Shown here one piece after another: positions 1-7,817 of a stretch of DNA of 64,000 nucleotides. The notes below the pieces were generated by a model. That model was given only the letters and a program-made list of their open reading frames with translations, had not been told where the DNA came from and did no database searches. This stretch comes from Paraburkholderia silvatlantica. GTDB taxonomy: Bacteria > Pseudomonadota > Gammaproteobacteria > Burkholderiales > Burkholderiaceae. The stretch's first letter is position 1; each line of letters begins with the position of its first letter. The stretch spans positions 1 to 64,000 of the forward strand of contig NZ_QEOL01000018.1 in the NCBI RefSeq assembly GCF_003096715.1, written 5' to 3'. Made by a program: the position numbers and the translations under genes.

Positions 1-77
1 CCGCACCGTGCGGCTCTGGCAGACATGCTAACCCGCGTTTGATGCCGCGCGGCAGGCCAGCCTCTACCTCACGGGAG

Positions 78-890
78 TCATACTGCCTTGCTGATCCCAC
101 CGAGCTTGATCTTGCCTCCAGAGCCGTTCTGTCGTGGCACGAGACCCAGATAGGCGGCGAATTCCCGTCCGGAGCGAAATGTCTTTGCCTGTCCGATGAC
201 CGATACCGCGGCGGTCGCCGTGAGCACGCCCACGCCCGGAATCTCCGAGATGCGTCTACATGCGTCATCGTTACGGCGCCACTCGAGAATGCGCTGTTCG
301 ATCTGTGCGATCTGTTCGTCGAGTGAGCGAAGTCGCGAGAACTGATCCTGCAGACTGTCTGTGAGCATGGCTGGCAACTGGTCGGCCAGTGACGTCAGCG
401 CGACTTTGGCGGCTTCGATCGATGCCCGGCGGCCTTGCGGCAACACGACCCCGAATTCGTAGAGCAGTCCACGAAGCTGGTTGACCTGCATGACGCGAAT
501 CCGGACCAGTTGCTGACGTATCCGGTGCAGCGCCAGCATGGCCTGCTGGTCTTCGGTCTTGACGGCCACGAAGCGCATGCCCGGACGCTGGGCCGCTTCC
601 CAGATCGCCGCGGCGTCGGCGGCATCGTTCTTGTTCGACTTCACGAACGGCCGCACGAACTGGGCTGCGATGAGCCGCACGTCGTGGCCAAGCCGCGCCA
701 GGACACGGGCCCAGTGATGGGCGCTGCCGCAGGCTTCCATGACGACACGGCTCGCAGGCCGGTTGGCAAAGAACGGTACGAGCTGGGCGCGTTTGAGCGC
801 CTTGCTGTGAATCGCGCCGGTCTCGGGCTCGACGTAATGAATCTGGAAAACGCGCTTGGCCAGGTCGATGGCAATGGTCGTGGGTTCCAT
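78..890 (-). pseudogene. IS110 family transposase, 3' end broken
   Basis: This is a 270-residue DEDD transposase of the IS110 family. The catalytic residues are visible: D9 (in IDLAK), E52 (in VMEACGSAHHW), and D89 and D92 (in KNDAADA). The C-terminal transposase_20-type region is present as far as the stretch ending GGKIKLGGISK. Intact family members run to about 320-345 residues and continue with a KRG-D-x-YLR-type tail. Here the frame leaves that sequence after ISK and stops at 78-80. A KRG-like codon set reappears about 40 bp further on, towards the window edge, so the end looks rearranged. The ATG at 890 is chosen because the family homology starts there. Recombinase activity is doubtful without the C-terminal serine domain. 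Confidence 0.8.
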
Positions 891-1052
891 CTGGTTCTCC
901 TTGGCGGCTGGACTGCCGAACCAGCAATGTCGCATGATCTGGATGCGAGTCTGTGGCGTCGGATAGCCCGTTAAGGCGGGAGGCGACCATTCCATCTATT
1001 TAGCTGCGAACGCGACATCTTGAAATGGCTACGACATTGACTTGTAGTGGCT

Positions 1053-1091
1053 AAGTTCAAATGTCCGCTTTTGACCAAGTTCAAATGTCCG
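1053..1091. repeat. 15-bp direct repeat, IS end
   Basis: AAGTTCAAATGTCCG occurs at 1053-1067 and again at 1077-1091, a 24-bp period. It lies 56 bp before a transposase start codon, as expected for the subterminal repeats at the left end of an ISNCY-type element. It marks the outer boundary of that insertion sequence. Confidence 0.7.
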
Positions 1092-1146
1092 ATTCCTGCC
1101 CTGGTTGACGCGCACGCTCGCGTGAGGCGTCGACCAGGAGCGAACC

Positions 1147-1323
1147 ATGAACGGACGTGAGCGGATCACGGCAAGCATGCGCGAACTCGAGCGGGTCAAG
1201 GTCATCGAGGCGGTCATTGAAGGCCGCCTGCGGTGTTTTCAGGCGGCTGAGCGGCTGCGCGCACGCCGGCCATCACCCAGTGAGAGCCTCCACTTCTTGT
1301 TCGTCGGCAAAGCTGCGATCTGA
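1147..1323 (+). pseudogene. ISNCY-type transposase, N-terminal stub
   Basis: A 58-codon frame begins MNGRERITASMRELER and continues with a helix typical of the N-terminal DNA-binding region of ISNCY (IS1202-group) transposases. Similarity lasts for roughly the first 38 codons. After AAERLRAR the frame enters unrelated sequence and stops. A full transposase is several hundred residues long, so only the left end of the element survives. The sequence up to 1495 may include another fragment read on the minus strand, but I cannot name it. Family assignment rests on the N-terminal peptide and the direct repeats just upstream. Confidence 0.6.
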
Positions 1324-1495
1324 CGCCAAACCGATACGCGCCGAAGCTGGATCACTGTGCGGTTTGCCCGATCCAGGGCTTTATCCCCCACCTCAGCCAA
1401 GAACTTCGGACTAGCAATTGCGCTTCAAGCGCGGGCAACTAAATTTTGCACTTTGGGATCCTAAAAGCTACGAAGATCCCACTCTGGAACGCTGA

Positions 1496-1765
1496 ACATT
1501 CCAGTACCAGGGCACGAAGTCGTTCGGATCGGCGAACGACATGGTCCGTTTCGGCAACTTCAAACCGAAGGTCCACTACGCGCTAACCCCGGCGCTCGAG
1601 CCCGGCATCGTCTACGTCCAGACGAACGGCCATGTGACCGACACCGCGACCTATGGTGCCGACCCGAAGTGGAGTCAGGTCAACGCACAGGTGATCTATT
1701 CGCATTCAAGTCAAACCGATGTCTTCAGCGCGACGAAGCGCAGCTTCTACCAGTGGAGCGCCTGA
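1496..1765 (+). pseudogene. Porin fragment (OmpC-type, C-terminal strands)
   Basis: The frame reads open from 1496, just after an in-frame TGA, and encodes about 89 residues including YALTPALEPGIVYVQTNGH, DPKWSQVNAQVIYS and TDVFSA. These match penultimate beta-strands of Burkholderiales trimeric porins. The equivalent part of the intact porin downstream is its PKWHQAGIVSTYFLSPSTDVY stretch. There is no signal peptide, no N-terminal barrel and no final phenylalanine-ended strand, so it is a remnant. It may be left over from duplication or from insertion-sequence activity at this edge. Confidence 0.75.
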
Positions 1766-2154
1766 CGCCTGGGACAGCGACGCCCGCACCGTTGTTGAGA
1801 GTGACGCGGGCCGGTGCTTTGTCAAACAAAATATGGCGATATGAAAATCATGAATCGATCAAGGCTCATTGAAAAGCCTGTCGCTATCTGCTGCCGTCAT
1901 TGTTGAGCAACTCGCAACGGTCTCTTCCAGTAATCGCCATTTTTCCGCCTTCGCTCCCAATCAAATATACCGATTCGGAGCCGCATCTCTACCAGGACGC
2001 GAGACATAACCAGACTTTCAGCATCGAAGACGGAAAAGAGGAAAGTAAATTTCTCTATCCAATCAGAAACTAAAATAAGAACCGTTAAATAAATGCAAGA
2101 AATTTAATTTTCAAATCACTTATTAAGTATAACTTATAAATAAGTAAAAATTAT
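1766..2154. other. Intergenic, AT-rich leader of porin gene
   Basis: There is no gene in these 389 bases. The first half has ordinary composition. From about 1950, and especially after 2040, the sequence is markedly AT-rich against a GC-rich genome, as is common upstream of Burkholderia porin genes. No clear Shine-Dalgarno sequence precedes the ATG at 2155. Confidence 0.6.
2118..2145. promoter_or_regulatory. AT-rich inverted repeat before porin start
   Basis: ACTTATT at 2118-2124 pairs with AATAAGT at 2139-2145. An inner pair, ACTTAT and ATAAGT (2132-2145), shares the right arm. The structure ends 9 bp before the porin start codon. It could be an operator or an mRNA leader hairpin that limits access to the start. 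There is no direct evidence for either. Confidence 0.35.
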
Positions 2155-3330
2155 ATGCACATCAAGCAACTGAATTTAGAAATTCGCCTGATCGGTGTCG
2201 CGATTGCATTCGCAAGTCCCGCCATCCATGCCCAGTCGGTTCGCCTGTCAGGGTCCGTCGACGCCGGTATCGCGTATGTGAGTGACTCGGGCAACGCGAA
2301 CGGGCATCAAAGCGCGTGGCAAGCGAAGAATGGCGATATCAACATCAGCCGCTGGATCTTGTCCGGCACCGAGCCGCTTAGCAGCGATCTCACTGCGATC
2401 TTCACGCTCACCAACGGCTTTTCGGTGATGAACGGCAACGCTGCACAGCAAGGACGGCTATTCGGGTTCCAGGCGTGGATGGGGCTTACTTCGCAGCGTG
2501 CGGGCTCCCTCACCATGGGACGCCAGTTCGATGAGGTCGTTCAATTTGTTGAGCCGTTTTCACTCGGTGGAACGTCCTATGGCGGCGCTGGCTTCGCCCA
2601 CGTCTATGACAACGATAATCTCGACAACTACACCCGGATCAACAATTCGGTCAAATACGTCACGCCTTTACTGGGCGGCGTAAAACTTGGCGCATTGTAT
2701 GGCTTCTCGAATGCAGGTGGCGAGTTCGCAAACAATCGGGCGTACAGCTTCGGATTCTCGTATCAGTACGGCAACCTCGACACTGGCGCGGGCTACTTTC
2801 AGCTCGACCACGCCTCGAATCTTCCCACAGCCAACACGAATGGTGCCGTGCCGGCTGGCGCGCCCTTCAATGCCGAGCGGCAGCGCACCTGGGCAGCTGG
2901 GGGGCTTTACCATTTCGGTCGTGGCGGCGCGGGCCTCGTCATTAGCGAAACACGTCTTGACAACGCCACTTCGATCAACAACGTGGCCGATACCGCAATC
3001 AGGCTGACGGGTGACGACGTGCGCTTCGACAACGTAGAGGTCAATGTCCGCTACTATGTGACGCTGAACTGGAACGTCTCGGCGGGCTACACGTTCACGC
3101 TCGGCCGCTTCGCTACACCGACCGGCGTGCGATATCCAAAATGGCACCAGGCCGGTATCGTTTCCACGTATTTCCTGTCACCGAGCACGGACGTCTACGT
3201 CGAGACGATCTATCAACGTGCGAACCAGCTCCAAGGCACCGGCATACAAGGCGCGCAGATCTCAAACTTCTCCCGTGCATCAGGCGCAAACCAACTCGTC
3301 GCGGCGATAGGCTTGCGACATCGCTTTTAG
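2155..3330 (+). CDS. Gram-negative porin (OmpC-type)
   Basis: This is a 391-residue outer-membrane trimeric porin for passive uptake of small hydrophilic solutes. Residues 1-26 form a signal peptide ending AIHA, cleaved before QSVRLSGSVDAGI, which is the standard first strand of Burkholderiales porins. Recognisable family blocks follow: SRWILSGTEPL, RLFGFQAWMGL, MGRQFDEV, and RINNSVKYVTPLLGGVKLGALYGF. The protein ends LRHRF, with the terminal phenylalanine used by the BAM machinery. Length is normal. The ATG at 2155 gives a complete signal peptide. It stands alone behind an AT-rich leader. Substrate selectivity cannot be read from the sequence. Confidence 0.92.
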   Translation: MHIKQLNLEIRLIGVAIAFASPAIHAQSVRLSGSVDAGIAYVSDSGNANGHQSAWQAKNGDINISRWILSGTEPLSSDLTAIFTLTNGFSVMNGNAAQQGRLFGFQAWMGLTSQRAGSLTMGRQFDEVVQFVEPFSLGGTSYGGAGFAHVYDNDNLDNYTRINNSVKYVTPLLGGVKLGALYGFSNAGGEFANNRAYSFGFSYQYGNLDTGAGYFQLDHASNLPTANTNGAVPAGAPFNAERQRTWAAGGLYHFGRGGAGLVISETRLDNATSINNVADTAIRLTGDDVRFDNVEVNVRYYVTLNWNVSAGYTFTLGRFATPTGVRYPKWHQAGIVSTYFLSPSTDVYVETIYQRANQLQGTGIQGAQISNFSRASGANQLVAAIGLRHRF

Positions 3331-3396
3331 GGACGGTCTGCACAACTTGCTTTCTGAGCGCTGAATTTGACACATGGGATCGCTCCAGAGAAGTTG

Positions 3397-4119
3397 CTAC
3401 GGGACATGCTGATTCAGGCGCTTTTCAGCATGCCGCAGGAACTGCCGCGGCGACAAGGCGACTGCGCGCCAGTACGGCGTGCGGATCGTGATCGCGCCGT
3501 AACGCACCGCGCCAGATGGGACGTGCGCGGCCAGCGCGCCGAAATGCGCGTCGAACGTCGCCCGGCTGTGAGAGACGAGGTCGGAGCCGGGCGCAGACTC
3601 GCCAAGCCGCCCGTAGCCTTCCCTTTCCACATCAACGAGATGGAGCGCCGCTAGCGCGTAGCTCCCGTTCACATGATCACGCCAAGTCTCACGGAACACG
3701 CATTCGGGCGTCAGGTGCTGGCAAAAATACACGCGGCCACCCGGCAACTGACTCGCGGCGAGGCGCACGGTCACGAAGCGCGCGTCGCCAAAGCCTTCCA
3801 CCGGCAGCGAGAAATGCTGCTGCGGCGTCGCCTCGAAACCAGCGGCACGCAGATCTTCGAACGTGCGCTGCGGATCGTCGGTACGATAGACGAGCCCGTC
3901 CGCGCCGAGTGGGCTGGCCGCAATCTCCGGGCGCGTAGCCGAGCCGTCGGCGGGCAGGCCGGTCAGCTCGAGATGGTGGCCGCCGAACAAGATCGCATGA
4001 TTGATCGAGCCGAGCGTGTGGTAGCCCCGCGGCGTCACCGTGAAGCCCAGCGCGCGAAACAGCGCTTCGGCCGCGTCGGTGTCGAAGCGCGTGTTGATGA
4101 TGAGCCGCAAGCCGGGCGC
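3397..4119 (-). pseudogene. VOC/glyoxalase-like domain gene, 5' end deleted
   Basis: About 237 residues match the glyoxalase-like (VOC superfamily) domain, including DTDAAEALFRALGFTVTPRG and TLGSINHAILFGGHHLEL. Family members normally open with roughly ten more residues of the LDHVV type. Here that start is replaced in frame by codons of the preceding LysR gene (APGLRL), directly after an in-frame TAG at 4120-4122. The only possible initiators near the junction are non-ATG, for example a TTG at 4110 without a ribosome-binding site. The C-terminal half, to AEKRLNQHVP, is intact. Function is unknown even in intact relatives. It may be silent or made only by reinitiation. Confidence 0.75.
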
Positions 4120-4470
4120 CTACCGAGCGATGCGCGCGAGAACCGGCGGCAAGAACGTGTTCGAGACGTTTTGCGGCGAGCCGATGCGCAGCACGCCGGC
4201 CTTCGCGCCGTTGACAACGGATTGAACTGCATCGTCACTGATGCGCAACAGTTCGCGAGCAGGACTGAGCAATTGGAGCGCGCCAGGCGTGAGGAGCTTG
4301 TTGCGTCCGTTCTTGCGAAAGAGCGGCACGCCCACGAGTGTCTCGAGCCGATGCATCTGCTGGCTGACCGCCGCCTGACTGCGGCCCGTGCGTACGCCTG
4401 AGCTGGCGAAGCTGCGCGCATCGGCCACTGCCACGAAGGTGCCTGGAAGTTCGAGATCCGGATTTTTCAT
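4120..4470 (-). pseudogene. LysR-family regulator, truncated after the HTH
   Basis: This 116-residue frame holds the LysR winged helix (TFVAVADARSFASSGVRTGR, SQAAVSQQMHRLETLVGVPL, NKLLTPGALQLL), the linker, and the first strand of the effector domain (GVLRIGSPQNVSNTFLPPVL). It stops at TAG and lacks about 180 residues of effector domain. Beyond the stop the same frame reads APGLRL, still LysR-like, and then passes straight into a VOC protein. A deletion therefore joined the two genes, and the TAG could be a later CAG-to-TAG change. The stub might still bind DNA but could not sense a ligand. It lies just downstream of the sulfonate transporter operon. Confidence 0.8.
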
Positions 4471-4524
4471 TGCAGCGATATCGAGTCAGATGCGCGCGTG
4501 CGTGTGAGCGGCGGCACTGGTTCT

Positions 4525-5310
4525 TCACCGCGCCAAAGTTTCCAGCCCCTCCAGCAGAATCCTGCGCAACACCGATCGCCCCGCGTCCTCGCGCCGGCGC
4601 GGACGTGCGCCGCCCACTTCGAAAATGCGGTTGGCAGGTCGTGCTCGCGCGCCGCCGGCAGGCTCCAGCAAGACGATCCGGTCGGCCAGATGCACAGCCT
4701 CATCGATATCGTGCGTGACGACGAGCGCGGCCGTCCGGTGAGCGTCCACGATGGCGAGCAGCAGGTCCTGAAGGCGCATGCGCGTCATCGCGTCGACGGC
4801 GCTGAACGGTTCGTCGAGCAACAGCAGTTGCGGCTGCGTGAACAACCCGCGCGCAATCGCCACGCGCTGCGCCATGCCACCCGACAGATGCTTGGGCCAA
4901 AGCGCGCCGTCTTCGGCACGCAAGCCGACCTCTTCGAGCAGCGACCTCGCGTGGTTACGCGTGTCGCCGCGAGCACGCTGCGGAAAGCACACGTTATCGG
5001 CCACGCGCAGCCATGGCAGCAGGCGCGGCTCCTGAAAGATCACGCCCGCGAGCGGCGACGGCCCGCGCTGTACTTCGCCGTTGTACGAGACGGTGCCGGC
5101 GTAGTCGCGATCCAGCCCCGCCGCAATGCGCAGCAACGTACTTTTGCCGCAGCCGCTCGGGCCGAGCAGCGCCACGATCTCGCCGGGCGCGAGCGTGAGC
5201 CGCAGGCTGTCAAGAATCGGCCGCTCGCCATAGTGCTTGTGGCGGATGTCGATATCGACGAGGGGTGCGTGTGGCTCGCGTGGCGTGCTGGTCGGCGAAG
5301 TGGCCATCAT
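4525..5310 (-). CDS. Sulfonate-type ABC importer ATPase (SsuB-like)
   Basis: A 261-residue cytoplasmic ATPase energises uptake of an aliphatic sulfonate, taurine or similar compound. Walker A is GPSGCGKST at 50-58, followed by a Q-loop (VIFQEPRLLPW), the signature LSGGMAQR, Walker B (LLLLDEP) and the switch histidine in VVTHD. The FQEPRLLPW wording is typical of the SsuB/TauB/nitrate group. The start ATG at 5310 overlaps the permease stop (ATGA), indicating translational coupling. It is the last gene of a binding protein-permease-ATPase operon on this strand. Confidence 0.88.
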   Translation of the reverse strand: MMATSPTSTPREPHAPLVDIDIRHKHYGERPILDSLRLTLAPGEIVALLGPSGCGKSTLLRIAAGLDRDYAGTVSYNGEVQRGPSPLAGVIFQEPRLLPWLRVADNVCFPQRARGDTRNHARSLLEEVGLRAEDGALWPKHLSGGMAQRVAIARGLFTQPQLLLLDEPFSAVDAMTRMRLQDLLLAIVDAHRTAALVVTHDIDEAVHLADRIVLLEPAGGARARPANRIFEVGGARPRRREDAGRSVLRRILLEGLETLAR

Positions 5311-6218
5311 GTGCGCACTCCCTCGACACTCGTATCTCGCCAAGCCAGCACGTGTGCCTCGAGCGCCTTCATTGCGCTGTCGGTGAACTTGCCGAGCAAT
5401 CCGAGCAGGATGATGGCGCCAAACACGATATCGGGACGGCCCGTCTCGCGGCCGTCGCTGAGCAGATAACCGAGCCCGCGCGTGGCGGCAATCAGCTCGG
5501 CCGCGACGACAAACATCCACGAGACCGCCAACCCCGTGCGCAAACCCGTGAAAATATGCGGCAACGCAGCCGGAAGCAAAATGCGAACAAACAAGCGCCA
5601 CGAAGACAGCCGATATACAGCGCCCAGTTCAACGAGCTTGCGATCGACGTTTCGGACTCCAGATAGCACGCTAAGATGCACCGGAAAGAACGCGCCAATC
5701 GCGACGAGTGTGATTTTTGGCGCTTCGTCGATTCCCATCCACAGCAGCAGCACGGGCACCCACGCAAGCGAAGGAATCGCGCGCAGCGCCTGAAAACTCG
5801 GATCGAGCAGTGCGTCGAGCCGGCGGCTCAAACCCATGGCCGCGCCAACCACCACCGCGAGCAGCGCGCCACATGCAAACCCGGCTGCCACGCGCGCGGT
5901 GCTCTGCACGATGTGCTTGAGCAGGGTTGTACCGCCGAGTTGCCAGAGCGCCTGCGCGATCTCCGAAGGCGCGGGCACGAGATTGTCCGGCAGCACCTGG
6001 GCACGCACGAGAACTTCCACGGCAAGCAGGAAGGCGACCGGCAGCAGCACGCCCGCCATGCGCCAGGCGCGCGGCGCCCGCTCTTGCGAAGCGTCCGCTT
6101 CCCGCACCGGCGCACTGGCGGGTTGCGTGTCGCCACACGCGGGAGCCTCGGTCCTTCGCCGCGCCGTAATCTCGCTGGACTGCGCCAGCGAGCGTGCAGC
6201 CGCTTCTTCCACAGCCAT
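5307..6218 (-). CDS. Sulfonate-type ABC importer permease (SsuC-like)
   Basis: This 303-residue inner-membrane permease has a hydrophilic N-terminal tail of about 50 residues, then about six membrane segments beginning MAGVLLPVAFLLAVEVLV. The cytoplasmic EAA loop that contacts the ATPase is visible as ELGAVYRLSSWRLFVRILLP. The sequence ALRAIPSLAWVPVLLLWMGI is characteristic of SsuC/TauC permeases. The ATG at 6218 is the first in-frame start that leaves the binding-protein gene 14 bp upstream. Its stop overlaps the ATPase start. Confidence 0.88.
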   Translation of the reverse strand: MAVEEAAARSLAQSSEITARRRTEAPACGDTQPASAPVREADASQERAPRAWRMAGVLLPVAFLLAVEVLVRAQVLPDNLVPAPSEIAQALWQLGGTTLLKHIVQSTARVAAGFACGALLAVVVGAAMGLSRRLDALLDPSFQALRAIPSLAWVPVLLLWMGIDEAPKITLVAIGAFFPVHLSVLSGVRNVDRKLVELGAVYRLSSWRLFVRILLPAALPHIFTGLRTGLAVSWMFVVAAELIAATRGLGYLLSDGRETGRPDIVFGAIILLGLLGKFTDSAMKALEAHVLAWRDTSVEGVRT

Positions 6219-6232
6219 GTCAGCCTGCCTCG

Positions 6233-7276
6233 TTATTGGTGTTGCGCCGATGACAGCGCCGGCTGTGCCGCCTGCGCGTCGATCAGCGACTCGATCACCT
6301 GGTTCAGATCGGTGCCCGGCTTGACCAGTTGCTCCTGGACAAGGATCGGCGCGGCGGCTTCCAGCGCCTTGATCTGTTCCGCACCGGGCTGCGGGTGGCT
6401 GAAGTCGTTGCGGCTCAGTTGCAGCTTCGCGACCGCGAGCGACACCTTCGAGTCTTCGGAAACGATTTGGGCCGCCTCGTCGGGGTGCGCGCCAACCCAT
6501 TCCCGCGCACGTTCATAGACCTTCAGCACGCGCGTGACGGTGTCCGGGTACTGCTTCAGGAACGCTTCGCGCACGTTCAGGAAGCCCCACGTGTTGAAGT
6601 TGACGTTGCGGAACAGCAGACGCGCGCCGTTGTCGACTTCCGCGGCTGCCATGTGAGGATCGAGCCCAGCCCAGGCATCGACCTGACCGTTGATCAGCGC
6701 CGTGCGGCCATCCGGATGCTGGAGATTGACGATCTCGACGTCATCCTTCGTCAGGCCCACGGTATGCAGTGCGCGAAGCGTGAAGAGGTAGGGGTCGGTG
6801 CCCTTCGTGGCGGCAATCTTCTTGCCCTTGAGGTCGGCGAGCGACTTCAGCGGCGAATCCTTGCGCACGACCAGCGCCGTCCACTCCGGGCGCGAGAAGA
6901 TGTACACGGTCTTGATCGGATTGCCGTTCGCCTTGCCGAGCACGGCCGCGAGGCCCGCAGTCGAGCCGATATCGATGGCGCCGCTATTCAGATACTCCAG
7001 TGCGCGGTTGCTGCCGAGGCTCAGCACCCAGCGCACCTGCGTATGATCCGGCGCGAACTCCTGCTCGAGCCAGCCATTGCGTTTGATCACCAGGCTTTCC
7101 GGCGAGTAGTACGCGTAGTCGATCTTGAGTTCAGCGGGTGCGGCGGCGGCCGCCCATGCCGGCGCGGCGATTATCGCGACCAGGCCGAGCAGCCACAGCG
7201 CGGCCGGCTTGCGCCAGGCGCGCAGCGACTGGCCGATATGCCGCCGCAGCGGCGTCTTCGTCTTCTGGTTCTGCAT
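6233..7276 (-). CDS. Sulfonate-type ABC importer binding protein (SsuA-like)
   Basis: This 347-residue periplasmic protein belongs to the NMT1/SsuA-like group. The N-terminus has a basic stretch, then a hydrophobic segment (ALWLLGLVAIIAAPAWA) and a signal-peptidase site before ELKIDYAYYSPESLVI. Domain wording such as GSNRALEYLNSGAIDIGSTA and LKGKKIAATKGTDPYLFTLR is typical of aliphatic sulfonate binders. The ATG at 7276 is preceded by AAAGGAAAG at good spacing. It is the first gene of the operon with the permease and ATPase. The true ligand is unknown. The surrounding monooxygenases suggest an organosulfur compound. Confidence 0.87.
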   Translation of the reverse strand: MQNQKTKTPLRRHIGQSLRAWRKPAALWLLGLVAIIAAPAWAAAAAPAELKIDYAYYSPESLVIKRNGWLEQEFAPDHTQVRWVLSLGSNRALEYLNSGAIDIGSTAGLAAVLGKANGNPIKTVYIFSRPEWTALVVRKDSPLKSLADLKGKKIAATKGTDPYLFTLRALHTVGLTKDDVEIVNLQHPDGRTALINGQVDAWAGLDPHMAAAEVDNGARLLFRNVNFNTWGFLNVREAFLKQYPDTVTRVLKVYERAREWVGAHPDEAAQIVSEDSKVSLAVAKLQLSRNDFSHPQPGAEQIKALEAAAPILVQEQLVKPGTDLNQVIESLIDAQAAQPALSSAQHQ

Positions 7277-7423
7277 GTGCTTTCCTTTTTTTGGCGTGTG
7301 GCGTGAGGGGCCGCGTGCACCACGCTGCCCACTCATCGAACCAGCCAGCATAGAAAGCACCGCCGCGAAACGGAACCAAGAATCAGTCAGATCGAAAGCA
7401 GCGTAATGAATATTCTCGCGCGC

Positions 7424-7609
7424 TACCTGGGCACCGGCAGCCTCCAAGCGGACCGGATCGACGTGTTCGCGCAGCGCGAAGAAGACGGCAGCGACGTGAT
7501 CGTGGCCGTGGCGACCGGCCAGCCCGGCGTGCTTCGCGACGACGACTGGGACGGCTTCGGCCAGACGACCACAGGCAGCGGCACCACGCTGTTCCGCGAC
7601 CTCGGGCCC
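7424..7609 (+). pseudogene. Fragment of SfnB/DszC-like oxidase
   Basis: About 60 codons encode GTGSLQADRIDVFAQ, an acidic loop, QPGVLRDDDWDGFGQ and TTGSGTTLFRD. This aligns with the middle domain of the intact oxidase at 21779-23071 (TTGSLFADWVAVAAQ, TPGVEVIDDWDGFGQ, LTASGTATFVD). No N- or C-terminal domain remains, although the frame happens to stay open to 7837. It is a relic of a third acyl-CoA-dehydrogenase-fold sulfur oxidase, lying between a sulfonate importer and an LLM monooxygenase that would be its natural partner. Confidence 0.72.
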
Positions 7610-7727
7610 GGACGCAAGCAGTCCTTCTATCGGCGCGCCGTCCGGACCAATGAAACGCTCGCCAGGCGCGTGGGATCGGTAAAGCCAGGTTTCAGCAGCA
7701 GGTCTCGAGTCATCGTGGATCGACGTT

Positions 7728-7744
7728 CCATGATTGAATCATGG
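7728..7744. repeat. 17-bp palindrome
   Basis: CCATGATT and AATCATGG form perfect 8-bp arms around a single G. It lies in the gap between the end of the LLM monooxygenase gene and the upstream side of the sulfonate importer operon. It could be an operator or chance. No T-tract follows on either strand. Confidence 0.3.
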
Positions 7745-7817
7745 GCACACGGGAATTGCCGTGCGCGACGGCCACTGCCACCACGAATGAATCGATCCAA
7801 CGATATTCGCGCCGCTG

